Notes: generated by a model from the letters alone, not told the origin. A stretch of DNA of 34,854 nt from Thermodesulfobacteriota bacterium (GCA_030145085.1 JAQYWG010000006.1:3043-37896), one strand, 5' to 3'; shown: positions 8,967 to 19,257, numbered from the stretch's first letter. Made by a program: numbers and translations.

Positions 8967-9935
8967 TCAACACGGAAAGAGGATGAGCTGTTTTTTCCCT
9001 TGAAGCCGCCCCGGGATGGCTTTTCTTACCCTTGCGGGCACGCAGATCTCCCCGTTTAGATCCGGGTTCTTACACCTACAAATAACCGCTGAAATGCCGT
9101 GCGTCTGGGCGCTTGTCTTCATCCTTCCATATCCGTTCTCCCTCACCCTCTTCGGGAGGAGCTTTGTCTTTGTGGACAACCCCACCTCAACCCAACTTTG
9201 ATTTTCGAAGCAGCTTTCCAGGAGTTTCCGGTGGAGGGACGGGAGTTCCGCCCTGAGTTGTCTTTGGATGGCCGGACGGAGGTGGAGGTAGCTGACCGAA
9301 GCATTTCGAATTCCCCTTTGACCGAGGGCTTTGAACAGGACCTCGACTTCCTCTCGGGTATCGCTCACAAAGGGTATGATGGGATCAATTCGAACCTGTG
9401 TGTCTATTCCTCCTGCAATGAGCCTTTCGATATTTTCCAGTTTTTCCCGGGGCGATGCAACACCGGGTTCATAGGTCCTCCAATACCCCTCCGAAAGCGA
9501 GACTAATCCGATTTGAGCGTGGACACTCTCCCGATATCCCTTGAAGAGCTCGATAAACCGCTGAGGTATGAATCCCTTGGTGAGAAAAGAGATGTTGATT
9601 CCCCTCTCCAAAAGGATGGTCATGCTCTGGTACGTGACCTCAAGGATATCCGGGTGCGGCTGGAAACAGTCGGTGGCAGTGTTGAAAATAACCATGCCCG
9701 GAAGCCATCTGCGTCTATTACGATCCAGTTCCTTGCGAAGCAACTCGGGGACATTAATGAAAAGGTAAACATCCCCCCTCGGGGGTGCAGTGGCATACCC
9801 CCGTGCATAACAATAAGCACATGAGAGTCCACACCCCTGGGTGACATTTATGGTAAAAGCCCCCTGGAGACAGCCAAATGTCCCAGGGCTGAGGGCCTTG
9901 CTCTTTCTCTCCCTGGGGATAACTCGAAGGGACAT
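8967..9935 (-). CDS. SPL-like radical SAM protein
   Basis: TQGCGLSCAYCYARG (Cx3Cx2C); C-terminal ICRCKNPDLNGEIC cysteine cluster. Confidence 0.85.
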   Translation of the reverse strand: MSLRVIPRERKSKALSPGTFGCLQGAFTINVTQGCGLSCAYCYARGYATAPPRGDVYLFINVPELLRKELDRNRRRWLPGMVIFNTATDCFQPHPDILEVTYQSMTILLERGINISFLTKGFIPQRFIELFKGYRESVHAQIGLVSLSEGYWRTYEPGVASPREKLENIERLIAGGIDTQVRIDPIIPFVSDTREEVEVLFKALGQRGIRNASVSYLHLRPAIQRQLRAELPSLHRKLLESCFENQSWVEVGLSTKTKLLPKRVRENGYGRMKTSAQTHGISAVICRCKNPDLNGEICVPARVRKAIPGRLQGKKQLILFPC

Positions 9936-10049
9936 AAGGAGAATCCAAGGATCATTTTATGGCAAATGCTTGAAGGGCTGAGGGATCATGGAATCTCCGT
10001 GTTCGCCTCGGCCTCCCAGCAGTTAAAGCGGTTGACGAGAACCGATTGA

Positions 10050-11477
10050 TCACCTGTTTCCCGGAGGTGTAGAATACGAAACGTTATCCAAAGGGGAATC
10101 GTTGAGCCTCAACCCCCCCTCGGAATTCCTCACGCGCAACTTTAACTCTTGTAGGTCTTCCCACGTAAACCCCTCCCAACGACAGGGGAGTATCGAATTG
10201 TTGTGAAAAAGGGGTTCACCCTGCAGATCGAATTCTGAAACCCTCGAGGCGACTCCCCATAGCGGGGTTTGGGGAATGGGGGAATATTCGGCCAATTTGG
10301 GAGTCGCCCCACATGCCCGGACAAATCGTATGCTCTCCTCCACCTCTGATACCCGTTGGCCCGGCAGACCTGCCAGAACATAAACCCCTATGTCCTCTCC
10401 TGAAAATCCGGCTTCCCTCAAACATGTAATAGCCCTCTCCATCTCCCTGTTCGTAATTTTATTCCCAATTCGATTTTGCCTGATCGGATCGCTTGTCTCT
10501 AAACCAAGGCGAACGGTTTTGAATCCCACCTCGTACATCAAACTCGCGATTTCATCGGACACCTCCCTACCATGGATACCATTGGGGGTATGGAAGCGGC
10601 ATCGCATGCCCCTTCGTAAAAGCTCCCTTGCCATGGGCATGAAATGCTTTTCCGAATCAACCAACAACGCATCGTCGTAAAAAGCGATATCATGGATCTC
10701 GAAGGTGCTCGTCCAGTGTTCAATTTCATCCACTACCCTTTTGGGATCACGGTGACTGAACCTACCGGGAAGCTTCCATGCCGCACAATAGTCGCATCTG
10801 TACGGGCATCCGATGGAGGTTAATATGCAGCAGTAATCGAGAATTGAGTAGAGATCGAAGGCTGGATAGGGCAGGTTATCTATATCGCAGCCCTGGGGAA
10901 TCCGGTGTGATGGAACCCCCAAGAGTTCGTCTACAATGGTCAAGATCTTGGCGAATCCCTCTCCCGGCAAAACATAATCCGCCTTTGAGTATCTGCGGGC
11001 ATGATCGGAACACAGAGTCGTATAGATACCCCCGATTACCACGAAGGATTTTGGGAATCGCTCTTTGACCAGGCGAATCACATGGAACGGCCCCGGATAC
11101 CAATACGTCATTATGGATGTGACCAAGACAACCTTGGGCTCGTTTAGGGCCTCCAATTGCTCTCTAAATGTCTCCTCGGAGATGCCGTACCGACTATATT
11201 TCCTGGGTATATTTTCAAGTGTTGGGGGTTTATCGACATTCTCCTTCAGGAAATGGCCCTGGTGGTATCGTCTCCGTTTCGGAAGTCCTTTTTCCCGAAC
11301 CATCGTGGGGTGGTGGATATCCAAACAGTCGATATATTCGACCCCATGCCCCCCATGCCTCAGCAATGCCACGATATAGAGAATTCCCAAGGGTTTCGCC
11401 CAAAGGTCAAAGGCGGCAAAATCGTAAATCCAGGGGTTAATGAGCAGTATCGATCCATTTTGTTTCACGTGAAACAT
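10050..11477 (-). CDS. B12-binding-domain-type radical SAM protein
   Basis: N-terminal ILLINPWIYDFAAFDLWAKPLGILYIVALLRHGGHGVEYIDC; VVIGGIYTT; GCPYRCDYCAAWKLPGRFSHRDPKRVVDEI (Cx3Cx2C). Confidence 0.88.
   Translation of the reverse strand: MFHVKQNGSILLINPWIYDFAAFDLWAKPLGILYIVALLRHGGHGVEYIDCLDIHHPTMVREKGLPKRRRYHQGHFLKENVDKPPTLENIPRKYSRYGISEETFREQLEALNEPKVVLVTSIMTYWYPGPFHVIRLVKERFPKSFVVIGGIYTTLCSDHARRYSKADYVLPGEGFAKILTIVDELLGVPSHRIPQGCDIDNLPYPAFDLYSILDYCCILTSIGCPYRCDYCAAWKLPGRFSHRDPKRVVDEIEHWTSTFEIHDIAFYDDALLVDSEKHFMPMARELLRRGMRCRFHTPNGIHGREVSDEIASLMYEVGFKTVRLGLETSDPIRQNRIGNKITNREMERAITCLREAGFSGEDIGVYVLAGLPGQRVSEVEESIRFVRACGATPKLAEYSPIPQTPLWGVASRVSEFDLQGEPLFHNNSILPCRWEGFTWEDLQELKLRVRNSEGGLRLNDSPLDNVSYSTPPGNR
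11461..11476. promoter_or_regulatory. parS: parS centromere site, ParB-binding palindrome
   Basis: Exact TGTTTCACGTGAAACA, a perfect 16-bp palindrome identical to the widely conserved chromosomal parS sequence, about 5-8 kb from the predicted origin. Confidence 0.93.
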
Positions 11478-11478
11478 C

Positions 11479-12867
11479 TCATTTCCCGATACAAAACTCG
11501 TTAAAAATACACTCCAACACTTCTTCCGCCGTTGTCTCCCCCCCTATCTCACCTATATCGTCGAGACACGACCTTAATTCCAAGGCCACAAGCTCAAAGG
11601 GAATCTTTCCCTCCATCCCTTCCCGTGCCCTTCGAAGGCATTGCAGTGATCCTTCAAGCGCCTTCTTGTGTCGGGCATTTACGACCACCACTTCTCCCGT
11701 ATCGAGTCCAATCCCATCTCTTGTTAGCATAGAGTAAAGGCATTCCTTCAATTTGCCGATTCCCTCGTTCTTGAGGGCGGAGATTTCCACTGCCCTTGTC
11801 TTCGGAAGGGCCCCTTGAATCTGCTCCACGGAGACCTTGATGGGGAGATCCCTTTTGTTGAGGACCACAACCGTCTTCTTCTCCCTAACTTCATCGATGA
11901 TCTCCCAATCGTACCTATCTAACCTTCTGCTACCATCAATCACCAACATCACCACATCTGCCTCGGCCACCTTGCCCTTGGCCAGTCTTACACCTTCCCT
12001 CTCAATGGGATTGGATACCCGCCTCATCCCAGCCGTATCCACCAGCCGAATGGGAATGTCATGTATAGTAACGATCTCCTCAATTACATCTCGCGTAGTT
12101 CCCGGTATGGGTGTAACAATAGCTCTATTCTCTTGCAGGAGGACGTTCAAGAGGCTGGATTTCCCCACATTGGTCTTTCCCGCGATGCTAACTGATACAC
12201 CATCCCTGTAGATTCTCCCCTCCTCATAGGAGTCGATTAATCCCTTCACTCTCCTCTCGCATTCCACCAGATTCATCCCTGTCATATCCTCGTCCACTTC
12301 GATATCTTCATCCGGAAAATCTATTAAAGCCTCAACGTGGGCCAAACTTCTGACCACCCTCGCCCTCAACTCCTCAACCTCATGGGAAAGATTTCCCCTC
12401 AGCTGTTCATGGGCCATCTTAAGGCTTTTTGCCGTCTTTGCCCTTATCACGTCGATCACGGCCTCGGCTTGGGAGAGATCGATTCTCCCATTCAAAAAAG
12501 CCCGCTTGGTAAACTCCCCAGGCTGGGCCAGCCGGACCCCTTGCCCCAGAACTCCCTCCAAAACCCTCCTTAACACCAAATATCCACCGTGGCAGTTAAT
12601 CTCTAAGACATCCTCCCTGGTATAGGTCTTCGGCTTCCGCATCAGGGTAAGGAACACCTCATCCAGCGCCTTTCCATTCTCCGGATCGACGATTTCTCCG
12701 TAATAGAGTTGGTGGGATCTTAAGCGAGCAGTTCTCTTCTTGGGGCGAAATAATCTCGCGGCCACCTTCTCTGCCAAGGGACCACTGATTCGTACGATAC
12801 CAATTCCGGATTCACCGAGTGGTGTCCCGATAGCCGCAATGGTATCCCTTTCGCCATTAAGGAACAT
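11479..12867 (-). CDS. mnmE: tRNA modification GTPase MnmE/TrmE
   Basis: MFLNGERDTIAAIGTPLGESGIGIVRISG; GKTNVGKSSLLN; DTAGMR; NKRD; C-terminal CIFNEFCIGK. Confidence 0.97.
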   Translation of the reverse strand: MFLNGERDTIAAIGTPLGESGIGIVRISGPLAEKVAARLFRPKKRTARLRSHQLYYGEIVDPENGKALDEVFLTLMRKPKTYTREDVLEINCHGGYLVLRRVLEGVLGQGVRLAQPGEFTKRAFLNGRIDLSQAEAVIDVIRAKTAKSLKMAHEQLRGNLSHEVEELRARVVRSLAHVEALIDFPDEDIEVDEDMTGMNLVECERRVKGLIDSYEEGRIYRDGVSVSIAGKTNVGKSSLLNVLLQENRAIVTPIPGTTRDVIEEIVTIHDIPIRLVDTAGMRRVSNPIEREGVRLAKGKVAEADVVMLVIDGSRRLDRYDWEIIDEVREKKTVVVLNKRDLPIKVSVEQIQGALPKTRAVEISALKNEGIGKLKECLYSMLTRDGIGLDTGEVVVVNARHKKALEGSLQCLRRAREGMEGKIPFELVALELRSCLDDIGEIGGETTAEEVLECIFNEFCIGK

Positions 12868-12899
12868 TGTGTGAGATGGGAACAGCCTGGGGAATTCTT

Positions 12900-13532
12900 T
12901 TAGTCCTTGCGTCCCGTCGATTTGGGCGTAATTACGAGTTTCTTGTAAAACCCCTCCCCTTCGCTTTCCGTTCGAACATTTTCATCTCCGCTCAAGGTGA
13001 TATGAATGATTCTTCGATCCTGGGGATTCAGGGGTCCAATGGTTACGGCCTTCTTCAATTTCTTGACCTTTTCCCCCATGCGAAGTGCCATGTTCTTAAG
13101 AGCCTCAACCCTTCTACCACGATAATTCTCCGTATCCAGAATAACCTTTTCCTTCAACTCCCTGTACCTATTTGCGGCAATTTTATTCAGGATATATTGC
13201 AGGGCATCAAGGGTCTGACCCTGCTTCCCAATGATGAGGCCACCTCCATCGCCTTTGATTTCGAAAAAAATCTTCCCTTCCCTTCTTTGTGCCTCTACAT
13301 GAGCGTTGATCCCTATCAACTCTATGATCTCAGTTAGGGTCGTTCTCAGCCACGTCACCCTCTTCTCCCTTTCGTCCTCTTCCTTCCCGGGGATGGACTT
13401 CTCCCAATACCCTTTTTCCTCAAAGCGAAAGGGCTTTTCAGGGCTATTCAAAGATCCCTCCCCTTCCCCCTCCCTATGAACCTCGTCTTCCCTTCCTTCT
13501 TCCCCTTCCAAATCCTGGTCTTTCCACTCCAT
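12900..13532 (-). CDS. jag: Jag/KhpB-like KH-R3H RNA-binding protein
   Basis: GGGLIIGKQGQTLDALQYILNKIA (KH); YRGRRVEALKNMALRMGEKVKK (R3H); located between yidC and mnmE. Confidence 0.9.
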   Translation of the reverse strand: MEWKDQDLEGEEGREDEVHREGEGEGSLNSPEKPFRFEEKGYWEKSIPGKEEDEREKRVTWLRTTLTEIIELIGINAHVEAQRREGKIFFEIKGDGGGLIIGKQGQTLDALQYILNKIAANRYRELKEKVILDTENYRGRRVEALKNMALRMGEKVKKLKKAVTIGPLNPQDRRIIHITLSGDENVRTESEGEGFYKKLVITPKSTGRKD

Positions 13533-13545
13533 CTTCTTTGCTCTC

Positions 13546-15315
13546 TCATTTCAGCATCTTGTTGGTGAGATGCTGTTGACCTATCGTTAAAACATTGCTA
13601 ACCAGCCAATAGACAACCAGCCCCGAAGGGAAACTCAAAAAGAGAAAGGTAAAGATGATGGGCATGAACATCATCATCTTCGCCTGTCTCGGATCTCCCA
13701 TTGTCGGGGTCATCTTCTGCTGCCAGAACATTGATGCACCCATCAAAAGGGGTGAAACGTAAATGGGATCCCGGTAAGATAAATCCTTGATCCAAAAGAT
13801 AAAAGGGGCGTGTCTCAATTCAATAGAACCCATCAGGCCCCAATAGAGGGCGATGAAAATCGGTATCTGAACCACCATTGGAAGGCATCCGCCCACTGGG
13901 TTAACCTTCCTTCTTTTATAGAGATCCATCATCTCCCTATTGAGGCGGGCCTTGTCGTCCTTGTACCTTTCCCGTAGCATTGCCATTTCCGGCTGTACCT
14001 TCTGCATCTCCTTCATCGACACATGGCTCTTTTTCGTCAAGGGCCAAAATAAGATCTTCAATAAGATGGAGATAATGATAATATCAACTCCATAGTTCTT
14101 GGTAACCTTGTGGGTAAGATTCACAAAGTAAAGCAATATCTTGGCAACGGGCGTAAACCATCCATACCGGACAACCTCCTCCGCCCCAACGTTCAATTCC
14201 TTGAGAAGGGCAATAACCTTTGGGCCGAGATAAAGCTCGTAGGAATATACCGCCTCTCCTCCGCCGGGGATACTGCGGGCAGGAGAGACGGCCCGGCTAT
14301 ACATGACCTTCTCATCTTTCATCCCTATTTTCAGGTTTAATCCCTCGCTCTCCTTCGGCACGATGAGGGAGAGGAAAAAGGGTTTTCTCATTTTCTCGTC
14401 TTCCACGTTCCCTTCAGCCATGGAACTCCCAAACCACTGAATATCACCTGATACCAACACCTCTTCGCCTTTCTCGAACTTCTTCTTTATTTCCTTCTTC
14501 TTTATTTCCTCCACCTTTCCATTTACCATCGCCACGGGACCGGCAAAAGCCCGAGACCGGGACACCATCATCCTTTCAAGCCACACCAGTGCTACCTTCA
14601 CTTTCCTGGACTCTGCCCGTCGGTTTTTGATTCGAACTTCCATGTCGACCCGATACTCATCATCGAAAAACCTATATTCCCTGGATACGTCGAGACCCCC
14701 GGGAGAACTTCCCCTGAACAAAAGCGTCCCCTCCCTCACATTACCCCTCAAAAAGATCGAATCAGTGTCAACATCCATAGGGGCAAAGTGGACATTCCCG
14801 CCCTCATCCGCGATCTCGATTGTTAAAGGAAGGTTCTTTACCGCCTCTGTTGTCACCAGCTCAACCGGTTCGGGCTTCCCCTCGGCAAGCGCTTTTCCTC
14901 CAAATCCCAAGAGTCCCTTGACCTTTCTTTCCGTCTCCTGAAACCACCGGACGAACCGCCCGTATTCAATTACGTTCATATAGTGATTTAACCTCCAACT
15001 CTTTAACCGTCCGCCGTAACTCGAGAAGGTAGCCGAATATAATCTCGTTTCAACGGTCACATCCCTGACGCTTTTCCTTTCCTCTTCCTCTGCCCTCTTC
15101 GATACAAATCCTTCTCCTTCTCTTCCTCCCGGCCCCGGGTGCAAGTGCCCTTTACCTCCCCTTTCGGTCACTTCTGGACCGCGCGCTATCGGTTCAACTC
15201 TCTCTCTCTCCGTTGGCTCCACTCGCTTCTTGGGCTGTTCTTTTAGAAACCATTTTTGATAAAAAATGAGAACGAGCATTGATAAAACGATGGCTATAAT
15301 CGCCCTTTTTTCCAT
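13546..15315 (-). CDS. yidC: Membrane protein insertase YidC (Gram-negative form with periplasmic domain)
   Basis: N-terminal TM; KNYGVDIIIISILLKILFWPLTKKSHVSMKEMQKVQPEM; NPVGGCLPMVVQIPIFIALYWGLMGSIELRHAPFIFWIKDLS. Confidence 0.97.
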   Translation of the reverse strand: MEKRAIIAIVLSMLVLIFYQKWFLKEQPKKRVEPTERERVEPIARGPEVTERGGKGHLHPGPGGREGEGFVSKRAEEEERKSVRDVTVETRLYSATFSSYGGRLKSWRLNHYMNVIEYGRFVRWFQETERKVKGLLGFGGKALAEGKPEPVELVTTEAVKNLPLTIEIADEGGNVHFAPMDVDTDSIFLRGNVREGTLLFRGSSPGGLDVSREYRFFDDEYRVDMEVRIKNRRAESRKVKVALVWLERMMVSRSRAFAGPVAMVNGKVEEIKKKEIKKKFEKGEEVLVSGDIQWFGSSMAEGNVEDEKMRKPFFLSLIVPKESEGLNLKIGMKDEKVMYSRAVSPARSIPGGGEAVYSYELYLGPKVIALLKELNVGAEEVVRYGWFTPVAKILLYFVNLTHKVTKNYGVDIIIISILLKILFWPLTKKSHVSMKEMQKVQPEMAMLRERYKDDKARLNREMMDLYKRRKVNPVGGCLPMVVQIPIFIALYWGLMGSIELRHAPFIFWIKDLSYRDPIYVSPLLMGASMFWQQKMTPTMGDPRQAKMMMFMPIIFTFLFLSFPSGLVVYWLVSNVLTIGQQHLTNKMLK

Positions 15316-15330
15316 GCTGTAATGATCCCT

Positions 15331-15564
15331 CTAGGTTTTTCCCCTGCCACCCCGAACCGGATCATAACCGCCAGGATGAAAGGGATGGCACCTTAGAATT
15401 CTCAGCAACCCAAGCCAAACGCCCTTTAGAAGCCCACATTCCTCAATGGCATCAATGGTATATTGAGAGCAACTTGGCATAAAGCGGCAGGTAGGCCCCA
15501 AAAGAGGTGATAATATGTATTGATAAAGCCGAATTGAAAGAAATGCTGCCCTCCTCATCCTCAA
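15331..15564 (-). CDS. yidD: Membrane protein insertion efficiency factor YidD
   Basis: [59 protein letters not shown]. Confidence 0.96.
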   Translation of the reverse strand: MRMRRAAFLSIRLYQYILSPLLGPTCRFMPSCSQYTIDAIEECGLLKGVWLGLLRILRCHPFHPGGYDPVRGGRGKT

Positions 15565-15591
15565 TTCCCTAGCTCCTTGCGTAATCCCCGG

Positions 15592-15921
15592 CTAATTGAA
15601 TATGACTTTCAATTCCTCAAATACCTCTCGATAACCCTTGATTGAAATTTTCTCCTTCGCCAAAACAATGAAATCTGATGATTCGGGCATCTTCTCCTTG
15701 TTTAATCTAAAGAATTCCCTGACCAATCGTTTGATCCGGTTTCTCGAAACCGCCCCCCCCACCTTCCTTCCCACGACAAGCCCCAACCTCTTCGCATCCT
15801 TATCGTTTTTCCTCAAGACGAGGGTAAAATGCTCGGTCTTAAACTTCTTTCTTCTCCTAGGATCTTTCCAAAAATCGATCTTTCCCGCGATTCTATTTTC
15901 CCTTCCGTATGACCTCCTCAT
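15592..15921 (-). CDS. rnpA: Ribonuclease P protein component; exact start uncertain
   Basis: FKTEHFTLVLRKND...RLGLVVGRKVGGAVSRNRIKRLVREFFRLNK; located between yidD and rpmH. Confidence 0.93.
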   Translation of the reverse strand: MRRSYGRENRIAGKIDFWKDPRRRKKFKTEHFTLVLRKNDKDAKRLGLVVGRKVGGAVSRNRIKRLVREFFRLNKEKMPESSDFIVLAKEKISIKGYREVFEELKVIFN

Positions 15922-15960
15922 CGCCGAACGAGACCCATTTTAGTGTTTTCCCTATATCCA

Positions 15961-16095
15961 TCAAACGGCTAACCGTTTCCTCCCCTTACTGCGTCTCCTT
16001 CTTAAAATTTCCCTTCCATTCTTGCTGCGCATTCGAGCCCTAAATCCAAACCTCCTTTTCCTTTTCGTATTGCTCGGCTGGTATGTCCTCTTCAT
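15961..16095 (-). CDS. rpmH: 50S ribosomal protein L34 (44 aa; ORF-track start at 16158 is too long)
   Basis: [44 protein letters not shown]. Confidence 0.97.
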   Translation of the reverse strand: MKRTYQPSNTKRKRRFGFRARMRSKNGREILRRRRSKGRKRLAV

Positions 16096-16147
16096 GCCCG
16101 CTCCCAAAGGCTCAAAGTCATCACCAAAAAAGTGCCTAAATGTCCTA

Positions 16148-16175
16148 AATAAACACAATTTTCACTTTTTGTCAA
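16148..16175 (-). promoter_or_regulatory. Candidate sigma70 promoter for the rpmH operon
   Basis: Minus strand TTGACA (16175-16170), 16-nt spacer, TTTATT (16153-16148). Confidence 0.6.
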
Positions 16176-16405
16176 TACCATTGGTCCCCCAAAATTGGAC
16201 ACAGAAATTGGAATGGTCGCTGCTTTGGCTACTCAAGAGTACTTAAGCTCCTTGATATCCACAGGTTAACCCTTGTCGAGTCAGGCAAAGTTACTTTTGA
16301 GGGCAAACCATCGATTTTCCCCCTTCCCGGGTCAAGCAGCAGGATACCTCGATGGAACGAATCCGAACCCTAGCGGTTCTATCTTAGGGGGGGGCCCCAA
16401 TGCGG

Positions 16406-16434
16406 TTGACAATCATGTCTTTCTATTCTAAATT
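16406..16434 (+). promoter_or_regulatory. Candidate sigma70 promoter for gyrA
   Basis: TTGACA (16406-16411), 17-nt spacer, TAAATT (16429-16434), about 45 bp before the gyrA start. Confidence 0.55.
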
Positions 16435-16477
16435 ATTATTTACTGATTCAAATTTGCAGGGTTGAGGAGACAAGCCA

Positions 16478-18901
16478 GTGGAGCAAGCAAATATTCCTAT
16501 AAACATCGAAGATGAGATGAAAACCTCTTATATGCAGTATGCCATGAGCGTCATCGTGGGCCGCGCATTGCCGGACGTCCGGGATGGCCTCAAACCCGTT
16601 CACCGGCGAGCCCTATACGCCATGTATGAATTGAAAAATCATTGGGATAGACCCCACAAGAAGTCGGCCCGCGTTGTCGGCGATGTAATCGGAAAATATC
16701 ATCCCCATGGGGAAGGAGCTGTCTATGATTCCATCGTGAGAATGGCACAGGACTTCTCGTTACGCTACCCTCTGGTGGACGGGCAGGGGAACTTCGGCTC
16801 CATCGATGGGGATTCCCCTGCCGCCATGAGATATACCGAAGTGAGGATGTCCAAACTCGCTGCGGAATTGCTGGCAGATATCGACAAGGATACGGTAGGA
16901 TTTATTCCAAATTATGATGAGTCCCTCAGGGAACCCCTCATCCTACCCGCGAAATTTCCAAACCTCCTCGTCAATGGATCTTCGGGAATTGCGGTAGGGA
17001 TGGCCACGAATATTCCCCCTCATAGCCTTTTTGAAACTATTGATGCCGTCATCGCCCTCATCCGCAATCCTCAGATTGATATTCACGAGCTTTTGAAAAT
17101 AATCCCCGGCCCCGACTTTCCAACGGGAGGTCTTATCCTTGGCCACCAGGGCATTAGATCGGCATATGAAACGGGAAAAGGTATTATGAGAATAAGGGCT
17201 CGGGTTATTATAGAAAAGCCAAAAAAAACGGATCGCCCCTGTCTCGTGATCACCGAGCTTCCATACCAGGTAAATAAATCCCGCCTTATCGAGCGGATTG
17301 CCGAGTTAGTCAGGGAAAAGGTAATCGAGGGTATCTACTCCTTAAGGGATGAATCCGATCGAGAAGGCATGCGTGTCGTTATCGAATTGAAGAAAAATGA
17401 GGTTCCCCAAGTCACCCTCAACCAGCTCTTTAATCATACTCAAGTAGAGATCTCTTTCGGAATCATCATGCTCGCGGTGGTCGACAATCAGCCAAGATTA
17501 CTCAACATTAAGGATATGCTTTCCCTTTTTATCGAGCATAGGAGGAACATTGTAACAAAGAGGTGCCGATTCGAACTCGATAAGGCTGAGTCCAGGGCGC
17601 ACATCTTGGAGGGCCTAAAGCTTGCTCTTGAACGACTCGACTCCGTGATTACCATTATAAAACAATCCAAGAATCCCCAAGATGCTCGGGATGGATTAGT
17701 GAGGAAGTTGTCCTTATCCAGAGAACAGGCTCAGGCCATTTTGGACATGAGGCTCCAAAGGCTTACCGCTCTAGAGAGAGAAAAGATTTTGGAGGAATAC
17801 AAGGAGGTAATAAAGAACATTGCCCGATTGAGGGAAATTTTGGCTCACGATAACTTGATTCTCAACATCATTGTTGAGGAACTCTCGGCAATTCGGGACA
17901 AATTCAGCGATGAACGCAGAACGGAAATTATCGGGGAAATCTCGGAAATTGATCTAGAGGATATGATTGCAGAAGAGGATATGGTGGTAACGATTAGCCA
18001 CAGGGGTTATATAAAGAGAAATGCTCTTAGTCTTTACCAATCTCAGCACCGGGGGGGAAGGGGAAAAATTGGCATGACCACAAAAGAAGGAGATTTTGTG
18101 GAAAACCTGTTCATTGCTAGTACACATAGTTACATCCTCTTCTTCACCAACTATGGAAAGATTCATTGGCTTAAGGTCCATGAACTTCCCCGGGGTGCAA
18201 GGGCTTCGCGCGGGAAGGCAATAGTCAATTTACTCAATTTGGCCCCAGAGGAAAAAACTACCGCCATCCTCCCGTTAAAGGATTTTTCATCGGGGAAATA
18301 TATCGCCTTCGCAACTAAGCGGGGATTCGTCAAAAAAACGGAACTGTCAGCCTTCAGCAAACCAAGGGCGGGCGGGATCTTAGCAATCCACTTAGATCAG
18401 AACGATGAACTTATCTCCGCTAAATTAACCGAAGGAGACCAACAAATTCTTTTGGGAACTAAATCCGGAAGGGCTATACGCATGTTGGAGAAACGGATCC
18501 GCTCAATGGGAAGAACGGCAAGGGGGGTCAAGGGAATCGCTGTCAATGGGAGCGAGGTCGTGGGAATGGAAATCGTTAAAGAAGGTACAACTATTCTGAC
18601 CGTTACGGAAAACGGCTTCGGAAAACGGACAAAAACCTCTGCATATAGGACACAGAACCGGGGAGGCAAGGGAATCATTACCATCAAAACAACCGAGCGA
18701 AACGGCAGCGTAATGGGAATTAAGCAGGTTGATGATGATGATGAACTTGTCCTCATAAGCACAAAGGGTAAGATTATTCGGCTCCGGATTTCGGATATAT
18801 CCGTAATGGGGAGAAATACGCAAGGCGTTACATTGATCGGTATGGATGCTGGCGAGACTGTGGTCGGCACCGCAATATCTTCCTCAAAGGAGCTGATTTA
18901 G
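16478..18901 (+). CDS. gyrA: DNA gyrase subunit A (GTG start)
   Basis: [47 protein letters not shown]; GyrA-box-like QHRGGRG. Confidence 0.97.
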   Translation: MEQANIPINIEDEMKTSYMQYAMSVIVGRALPDVRDGLKPVHRRALYAMYELKNHWDRPHKKSARVVGDVIGKYHPHGEGAVYDSIVRMAQDFSLRYPLVDGQGNFGSIDGDSPAAMRYTEVRMSKLAAELLADIDKDTVGFIPNYDESLREPLILPAKFPNLLVNGSSGIAVGMATNIPPHSLFETIDAVIALIRNPQIDIHELLKIIPGPDFPTGGLILGHQGIRSAYETGKGIMRIRARVIIEKPKKTDRPCLVITELPYQVNKSRLIERIAELVREKVIEGIYSLRDESDREGMRVVIELKKNEVPQVTLNQLFNHTQVEISFGIIMLAVVDNQPRLLNIKDMLSLFIEHRRNIVTKRCRFELDKAESRAHILEGLKLALERLDSVITIIKQSKNPQDARDGLVRKLSLSREQAQAILDMRLQRLTALEREKILEEYKEVIKNIARLREILAHDNLILNIIVEELSAIRDKFSDERRTEIIGEISEIDLEDMIAEEDMVVTISHRGYIKRNALSLYQSQHRGGRGKIGMTTKEGDFVENLFIASTHSYILFFTNYGKIHWLKVHELPRGARASRGKAIVNLLNLAPEEKTTAILPLKDFSSGKYIAFATKRGFVKKTELSAFSKPRAGGILAIHLDQNDELISAKLTEGDQQILLGTKSGRAIRMLEKRIRSMGRTARGVKGIAVNGSEVVGMEIVKEGTTILTVTENGFGKRTKTSAYRTQNRGGKGIITIKTTERNGSVMGIKQVDDDDELVLISTKGKIIRLRISDISVMGRNTQGVTLIGMDAGETVVGTAISSSKELI

Positions 18902-19054
18902 AAGGGACTTTTTATTTCAGAAAGGAGAAGCACCCAGGTGTTTGTGAACCCCTGTGAGTAGATCCTTGTTTTCCTATCTGATTGAAAATAATGGTCTTTC
19001 TCAATTTCGAGGCCGGACCCTTTGGGAAATTGATAGGGGTTATTTCAAAAAGGC

Positions 19055-19083
19055 TTGATCTCCGATTTATTTTGTGGTATCTT
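19055..19083 (+). promoter_or_regulatory. Candidate dnaA promoter
   Basis: TTGATC (19055-19060), 17-nt spacer, TATCTT (19078-19083). Confidence 0.4.
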
Positions 19084-19160
19084 GTTTATTATCCTTCTAT
19101 CCTCAAGTCCGTGCTGGGCATTCTTTAGAAATATCAGATTTCCTTTATTTATCCCTCTCT

Positions 19161-19202
19161 TTCTCCACAGGGAGGATTTTACTTATCCACAATTGTGGAT
19201 AT
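19161..19202. other. oriC: Candidate oriC DnaA-box cluster upstream of dnaA
   Basis: TTCTCCACA (19161-19169, 8/9), TTATCCACA (19183-19191, 9/9) and inverted TGTGGATAT (19194-19202, 8/9). Strand switch and dnaA context. Confidence 0.7.
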
Positions 19203-19257
19203 TTCTGTTGAAAACCTAAATCAGTCCCGTTTTACCTTTCATTGACCAATCCATCGT

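Noticed and set aside
18397-18870. 157-aa minus-strand ORF
   Set aside because: Antisense to gyrA.
18935-18954. Hairpin CAGGtGTT-TGTG-AACcCCTG downstream of gyrA as an intrinsic terminator
   Set aside because: Stem contains a mismatch and no immediate U-tract follows; too weak to call.
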